DNA of 64,000 nucleotides, taken from assembly GCA_003140215.1 (NCBI GenBank), contig PLJL01000001.1, positions 124,001 to 188,000 on the forward strand. Direction: 5' to 3'. Position numbers and translations under genes: made by a program. Shown here in pieces: positions 59,981-64,000 of the stretch. This DNA comes from Vulcanimicrobiota bacterium (lineage in GTDB: Bacteria > Vulcanimicrobiota > Vulcanimicrobiia > Vulcanimicrobiales > Vulcanimicrobiaceae). The stretch's first letter is position 1. Every line of letters starts with the position of its first letter. The notes under the pieces are model-generated. The model had not been told where the DNA came from, ran no database searches, and worked only from the letters and a program-made list of their open reading frames with translations.

Positions 59981-61723
59981 ATGCGTCGTGCTACCGTGCT
60001 CGCCGGGTTAGCCGCTACGGCGGGCGTTCCTCGTGCGGCGTTCGCAACCGGCGGCAATGCCGATCTCATCCTTACGGCGGGGACGATTCACACGGTCGAT
60101 CCGCAGGTGCCGCGGGCGCAGGCGTTTGCCGTGCGGGGCGGCCGCTTCGTGTACGTCGGCAGCCGCGACGGCGTGCGCGCGTTTCGCGGACCGCGCACCA
60201 AGACCGTCGATGCCGGCGCGGCGACCGTGCTGCCGGGACTGATCGACGCGCACCTGCACTTCGTGGCGGTCGGACGGGCCCTGCACGAGGTTGACCTCAT
60301 GCACGCCTCGTCGCTCGCCGAGGTCGTGCGGCGCACGGTCGCCTTCGCGGCCGGCTCGCAGGATCCGTGGATCGTCGGCGACGGCTGGGACCAAAACCTC
60401 TGGCCCGACAAGGCCTTCCCCACCCACGACGCGCTCAGCGCGGCGTTACCGGATCGTCCCGTCGTGCTGCACCGCGTCGACGGTCATGCGATCCTCGCCA
60501 ACGCGAAGGCGATGGCGCACGCCGGTGTCGACGCGACGACGGCCGAACCCGTCGGCGGCCGGATCCTGCGCGACGCCCGGGGCGCCCCCAGTGGCGTCTT
60601 CATCGACAACGCGCAGGGCTTGGTCGCGCGGGCGATCCCGCCGCCGACGCACGACCAGCTCGTGCGCGCCGCGACCGCGGCGCTGGCCGAGTGTCACCGC
60701 TGGGGCCTGACCGCGATCGGCGATCCCGGCGTCGGCGCCGACGTGATCGCGGCGTACGAGGAACTGGCACGTGCGGATCGTTTCACGCTGCGCAACCACA
60801 TCATGCTGGCCGGGAGCGACGCCGAGCTGGTCGCAGCGCACGTGCGCAGCGGCCCGCGCGCGCTCGACGCCCGCGGGATTCTCGCGGTCCGCGCGATCAA
60901 ACTCTACGCCGACGGTGCGCTGGGCTCGCGCGGCGCTGCCCTGCTGGCGCCCTACAGCGACGACCCCGGCAACACCGGCCTGCTGCGCACCAGCGGCGCG
61001 ACGATCCAGGAGATGGCCGAACGCGCCCTGCGCGCCGGCTTTCAGCTCTGCACGCACGCGATCGGCGACCGCGGCAACCGCATCGTGCTCGACGCCTACG
61101 AGGCGGCGCTGCGCGCGGTGCCGGTCCGCGATCACCGGCTGCGCGTCGAGCACGCGCAAGTGCTCGATTCGGCCGACATTCCACGCTTCGCTCGGCTGGG
61201 CGTCATCGCGTCGATGCAGTCGACGCACCAGATCAGCGACATGGCCTGGGCGCAAACGCGGCTGGGCCCGCAGCGCGTCACCGGCGCATACGCCTGGCGC
61301 AGCTTGCTCGACACCGGCGTGCTGATCGCCAACGGCACCGACGCTCCGGTCGAGGCCGTCAATACGCTGCGCACGTTCCACTCCGCAATCGCGCGGCAGA
61401 ACGAACTGAACCAGCCGCCCGGCGGCTGGTATCCACGCCAGCGCATGACCCGCGACGAAGCGCTGCGCTCGATGACGCTCTGGGCCGCGCGCGCCAACTT
61501 CATGGAGACGGTCGCCGGTTCGATCGCCGTCGGCAAGTTCGCCGACTTCGTCGTGCTCGACCGCGACCTGATGGGCGTCGCGCCCGAGCAGATCATGGCG
61601 ACGCGTGTCCTGGCGACGTACTCGTCCGGCAAGCCCGTCTACGAAGCCGCGATCAAAACCGCGACGGCGCCGCTGCGCGCCCGCGGCCGCCGCCCCGGCA
61701 CGTGTTGCGGACCGTTCGCCTAG
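59981..61723 (+). CDS. Amidohydrolase family 3 (YtcJ-like)
   Basis: 580 residues. The beginning (RRATVLAGLAATAGVPRAAF) looks like a signal sequence. Typical metal-dependent hydrolase marks: GNADLILTAGTIHTVDPQVP, VLPGLIDAHLHFVAVGRALH (metal HxH), the carboxylated-Lys region in VRAIKLYADGALGSRGAAL, CTHAIGDRG and RVEHAQVLDSADIPRF. The Asp in ANGTDAPVEAVNTLR completes the site. Family 3 includes N-acyl-amino-acid and formamide hydrolases; substrate unknown. GGAGGG and GCGAGG precede the ATG. It is divergent from the CoA-transferase operon and may be transcribed on into the cox genes. Confidence 0.9.
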   Translation: MRRATVLAGLAATAGVPRAAFATGGNADLILTAGTIHTVDPQVPRAQAFAVRGGRFVYVGSRDGVRAFRGPRTKTVDAGAATVLPGLIDAHLHFVAVGRALHEVDLMHASSLAEVVRRTVAFAAGSQDPWIVGDGWDQNLWPDKAFPTHDALSAALPDRPVVLHRVDGHAILANAKAMAHAGVDATTAEPVGGRILRDARGAPSGVFIDNAQGLVARAIPPPTHDQLVRAATAALAECHRWGLTAIGDPGVGADVIAAYEELARADRFTLRNHIMLAGSDAELVAAHVRSGPRALDARGILAVRAIKLYADGALGSRGAALLAPYSDDPGNTGLLRTSGATIQEMAERALRAGFQLCTHAIGDRGNRIVLDAYEAALRAVPVRDHRLRVEHAQVLDSADIPRFARLGVIASMQSTHQISDMAWAQTRLGPQRVTGAYAWRSLLDTGVLIANGTDAPVEAVNTLRTFHSAIARQNELNQPPGGWYPRQRMTRDEALRSMTLWAARANFMETVAGSIAVGKFADFVVLDRDLMGVAPEQIMATRVLATYSSGKPVYEAAIKTATAPLRARGRRPGTCCGPFA

Positions 61724-61838
61724 CCGGACCCCCAACTTCAGAGAGTCCTCACATCGGTCGCGGACCCTAGCACAGGACCCCATCAGCTTGCCGCTGTAAC
61801 CTCGCTCCCCCACACCTTACGACGCGTAGGGAGGCTAC

Positions 61839-62720
61839 ATGTTCCCTGCCCCGTTCGACTACCATCGGCCCGGTTCGGTCGATGAGGCGCTGGCGCTGCT
61901 CACTCGGTACGGCGCCGACGCGCGCGTCCTGGCCGGAGGGCAGAGCCTGATCCCGGCGATGCGCTTCCGACTCGCACGCCCGGCCGTGCTCGTCGACATC
62001 AACGCGCTCAGCGAGCTGTCCTACCTGCGCGAAGTGGACGGCATGCTCGCGATCGGCGCGATGACCCGCGACGCGGCGCTCGAGACGTCGGCGCTCATCA
62101 CGTCGAAGTACCCGCTGCTCGCCGACACCTCGGCACTGGTCGCGGATCCCGTCGTGCGTCAGTCGGGAACGGTCGTCGGCAGCCTCTGCCACAACGACCC
62201 AGCCGGCGACTGGGGGGTGACGGCGCTCGCCGGACGCGCGCAGATCGTCATCCGCGGCGCGACCGGGACGCGCACGGTCACGATCGACGACTTTCTGGTC
62301 GACTCGTTTACGACCGCGGTCGGCGACGGCGAGCTGGCGCTCGAAGTCCGCTTCCCGACCCCGCCGCCTCGGACGGCGGGATCGTATCAAAAGATCGAGC
62401 GCAAAGTCGGCGACTTCGCGACTGCCGCCGCCGCGGCACGAATCACGCTCGATGCGAACGGTGCGATCGCCGATGCCGGCATCGCGATCGGGGCGGCCGG
62501 TCCGCACGCGCTGCGCGTCCGCGACGCCGAGCTGCTGTTGAACGGTGCGAAGCCGACCAAGGAGCTGATCCGCGCGGCGGGCGACGCGGCCCGCAAGCTC
62601 GCCGATCCGGCCGCCGACAACCGCGGCTCGGTGGAGTACAAGAAGGACATGGCCGGCGTGCTGGTGGCACGCGGGCTGATCGCGGCGCTGGCGCGACTCG
62701 GTGTGGAGGGTCTGCGATGA
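61839..62720 (+). CDS. coxM: Carbon monoxide dehydrogenase medium (FAD) subunit CoxM
   Basis: 293 residues. The FAD-binding loops [17 protein letters not shown] (residues 32-48) and [18 protein letters not shown] (about 107-124) are those of CODH/xanthine-dehydrogenase M subunits. A GGGAGG lies before the ATG. CoxM passes electrons from the iron-sulfur subunit to quinone. It overlaps coxS by four bases (ATGA). The M-S-L gene order is the order of form I, true CO-oxidising, operons. The 115-base gap before it has no obvious promoter. Confidence 0.92.
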   Translation: MFPAPFDYHRPGSVDEALALLTRYGADARVLAGGQSLIPAMRFRLARPAVLVDINALSELSYLREVDGMLAIGAMTRDAALETSALITSKYPLLADTSALVADPVVRQSGTVVGSLCHNDPAGDWGVTALAGRAQIVIRGATGTRTVTIDDFLVDSFTTAVGDGELALEVRFPTPPPRTAGSYQKIERKVGDFATAAAAARITLDANGAIADAGIAIGAAGPHALRVRDAELLLNGAKPTKELIRAAGDAARKLADPAADNRGSVEYKKDMAGVLVARGLIAALARLGVEGLR

Positions 62721-63208
62721 AGATTTCGGTGACGGTCAACGGCACGCTCTACGAGCGTGAGGTCGAGCCGCGCACGCTGCTCGTGTACTTCTTGCGCGAA
62801 GCGCTCGGGCTCACCGGCACGCACGTCGGCTGTGACACGTCGAGCTGCGGCGTCTGCGTCGTCGTGCTCGACGGCGACCGTGCGGTGAAGTCGTGCACGA
62901 TGTTCGCCGCGATGGCGGACGGGCACGACATCACGACCGTCGAGGGGCTGGTGCAAGGGGGCAAGCTGCATCCGCTGCAGCAGGCGTTCTGGGACTGCCA
63001 CGGCCTGCAGTGCGGTTACTGCACGCCGGGGATGCTCATGACGTCGTACGCGCTGCTCAAGCACCAGCCCAACCCCGACGAGCCCGCGATCCGCGAAGCG
63101 CTGGCCGGGAACCTTTGCCGCTGCACCGGCTACCAGAACATCGTGAAAGCGGTGCAGCAAGCCGCCGCCGAGACGAACGCTCCCGCGCCCGAGCCCGTGG
63201 CGACGTAA
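62717..63208 (+). CDS. coxS: Carbon monoxide dehydrogenase small [2Fe-2S] subunit CoxS
   Basis: 163 residues with two [2Fe-2S] clusters: Cys39, 44 and 47 in [12 protein letters not shown] plus Cys60 for the plant-type ferredoxin cluster, and Cys99, 102, 134 and 136 in QCGYCTPGM and NLCRCTGYQ for the helical domain. All eight ligands are present. It passes electrons between the molybdenum site of the large subunit and the FAD of the medium subunit. It is overlapped by coxM and followed after nine bases by coxL. Confidence 0.96.
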   Translation: MKISVTVNGTLYEREVEPRTLLVYFLREALGLTGTHVGCDTSSCGVCVVVLDGDRAVKSCTMFAAMADGHDITTVEGLVQGGKLHPLQQAFWDCHGLQCGYCTPGMLMTSYALLKHQPNPDEPAIREALAGNLCRCTGYQNIVKAVQQAAAETNAPAPEPVAT

Positions 63209-63217
63209 GGAAACACG

Positions 63218-64000
63218 ATGAGCACCACCGCCGAACCGACCCCCGACAAGTACTCGCTCGGTCAATCGATGAAGCGCAAGGAAGACCCGCGCTTCATCCG
63301 CGGTGCCGGGAATTTCCTCGACGACATCGTGCTGCCGGGGATGCTCTGGCTCTCGATCGTCCACAGCCCGTATCCGCACGCGCGGCTCGTCAAGATCGAC
63401 AAAACCGCGGCGCTGGCCGTTCCGGGCGTCGTAGCCGTGCTCACCGGCGAGGATCTTGCCGCGCACAACCTGGCCTGGATCCCGACCTTCCACGGCTACG
63501 ACAAGCAGATGATCCTCGCGGTCGGTAAGGTGCTGTTCCAATACCAAGAGGTCGCCGGCGTGATCGCGACCTCGCGCGAGATCGCGCAGGATGCCGCCGA
63601 GCTGGTCGACGTAGAATACGAGCCGCTCGACCCGGTCGTGAACCCGTTCCAGTCGCGCGAAGACAAGATCATCCTGCGCGACGACCGCGAGAACAAGACC
63701 AACCACATTTATCACTGGGAGGTCGGCAAGCGCGATGCGACCGACGCCGCGATCGCCGCGTCGGACGTCAGCATCAAAGAGCGCGTCGTCTTCCAGCGCT
63801 GCCATCCCGCGCCGCTCGAACCGTGCGGGATCGTCGCGGACATGGACGCGGCGACCGGGCGGCTCACGCTGTACCTGACCTCGCAGGCCCCGCACGCGCA
63901 CCGCACCGTCGTCTCGCTGGTGACCGGGATCCCCGAGGACAAGATCCACGTCATCTCGCCCGACCTCGGCGGCGGTTTCGGCAACAAGGTCCCGGTGTAT
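63218..64000 (+). CDS. coxL: Carbon monoxide dehydrogenase large molybdenum subunit CoxL, 3' end cut by window
   Basis: The first 261 residues only. AAGGAAA lies before the ATG. Family marks are YSLGQSMKRKEDPRFIRGAG, FLDDIVLPGMLWLSIVHSPY and CHPAPLEPCGIVADMD, ending DLGGGFGNKVPVY. The motif that tells true CO dehydrogenase (AYxCSFR) from related form II enzymes lies beyond the window. The coxM-S-L order and the GNKVPVY ending favour form I. The enzyme oxidises CO to CO2 and feeds the respiratory chain. Confidence 0.93.
   Translation, partial: MSTTAEPTPDKYSLGQSMKRKEDPRFIRGAGNFLDDIVLPGMLWLSIVHSPYPHARLVKIDKTAALAVPGVVAVLTGEDLAAHNLAWIPTFHGYDKQMILAVGKVLFQYQEVAGVIATSREIAQDAAELVDVEYEPLDPVVNPFQSREDKIILRDDRENKTNHIYHWEVGKRDATDAAIAASDVSIKERVVFQRCHPAPLEPCGIVADMDAATGRLTLYLTSQAPHAHRTVVSLVTGIPEDKIHVISPDLGGGFGNKVPVY

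Overview
The window is about 64 kb of very GC-rich bacterial DNA, densely packed with short intergenic gaps. Many neighbouring genes overlap by exactly four bases (GTGA or ATGA), and GTG starts are common. No plasmid, phage structural, rRNA or CRISPR features are visible. The mix of stalk-domain secreted proteins, KGG stress protein, type-MSL carbon monoxide dehydrogenase genes, dipeptide and TRAP transporters, katG and an RND pump would fit an aerobic soil chemo-organotroph. From memory of such gene mixes I suspect Candidatus Eremiobacterota/Vulcanimicrobiota (WPS-2) or a similar phylum, but nothing in the window proves the taxonomy.

Layout. 1-6.2 kb (minus): partial ArnT-like glycosyltransferase, SDR oxidoreductase, copper-amine-oxidase-N (stalk) secreted protein, RND efflux pump. 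6.3 kb: tRNA-Leu(GAG) with its own promoter. 6.5-9.8 kb: oxidative-stress divergon, katG facing a Fur/PerR-type repressor overlapped by msrB. 9.8-11.5 kb: ECF sigma factor with an anti-sigma/DUF4349 fusion. 11.6-24 kb: two dipeptide-type ABC permease pairs, two solute-binding proteins, a beta-keto acid cleavage enzyme, a gamma-glutamyltransferase and, in their midst, an orphan AAA+ ATPase of different codon character. 24-27.5 kb (minus): KamB/KamC-like aminomutase reactivase pair, MntP manganese exporter, single-domain response regulator. 27.6-32.7 kb: proline dehydrogenase, HEAT-cyclophilin protein, KGG protein, three small exported proteins. 32.7-36.2 kb (minus): rpoD-dnaG operon with an unknown upstream gene. 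36.3-40.7 kb: prolyl oligopeptidase and HD phosphohydrolase whose start codons overlap head to head, metallothionein-like protein, secreted MsrA. 40.8-42.8 kb: a prephenate dehydratase-DAHP synthase fusion preceded by what looks like a complete transcription attenuator with an aromatic leader peptide. 42.8-53 kb: mixed accessory genes, including an Asn/Gly/Tyr-repeat protein, class II aldolases, a broken AraC gene and a frameshifted lipoprotein. 53.3-59.7 kb (minus): 2-hydroxyacid dehydrogenase, tartrate/malate dehydrogenase-like enzyme, TRAP transporter, CoA-transferase. 60-64 kb (plus): amidohydrolase and coxMSL (coxL cut by the window end).

How the parts work together. Redox defence recurs (katG, Fur/PerR, msrB, msrA, glutathionyl-hydroquinone reductase, MntP). 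Uptake and breakdown of peptides, amino acids and hydroxy acids dominates the rest (dipeptide ABC systems plus gamma-glutamyltransferase, BKACE, proline dehydrogenase, TRAP plus tartrate-type dehydrogenase plus CoA-transferase). CO dehydrogenase would supply energy when organic carbon is scarce. The strongest candidate for an undescribed system is the aromatic attenuator at 40,803-40,990. The PfkB-like/AAA+ orphan at 14,456-16,750 is the strongest candidate for an unknown protein function.
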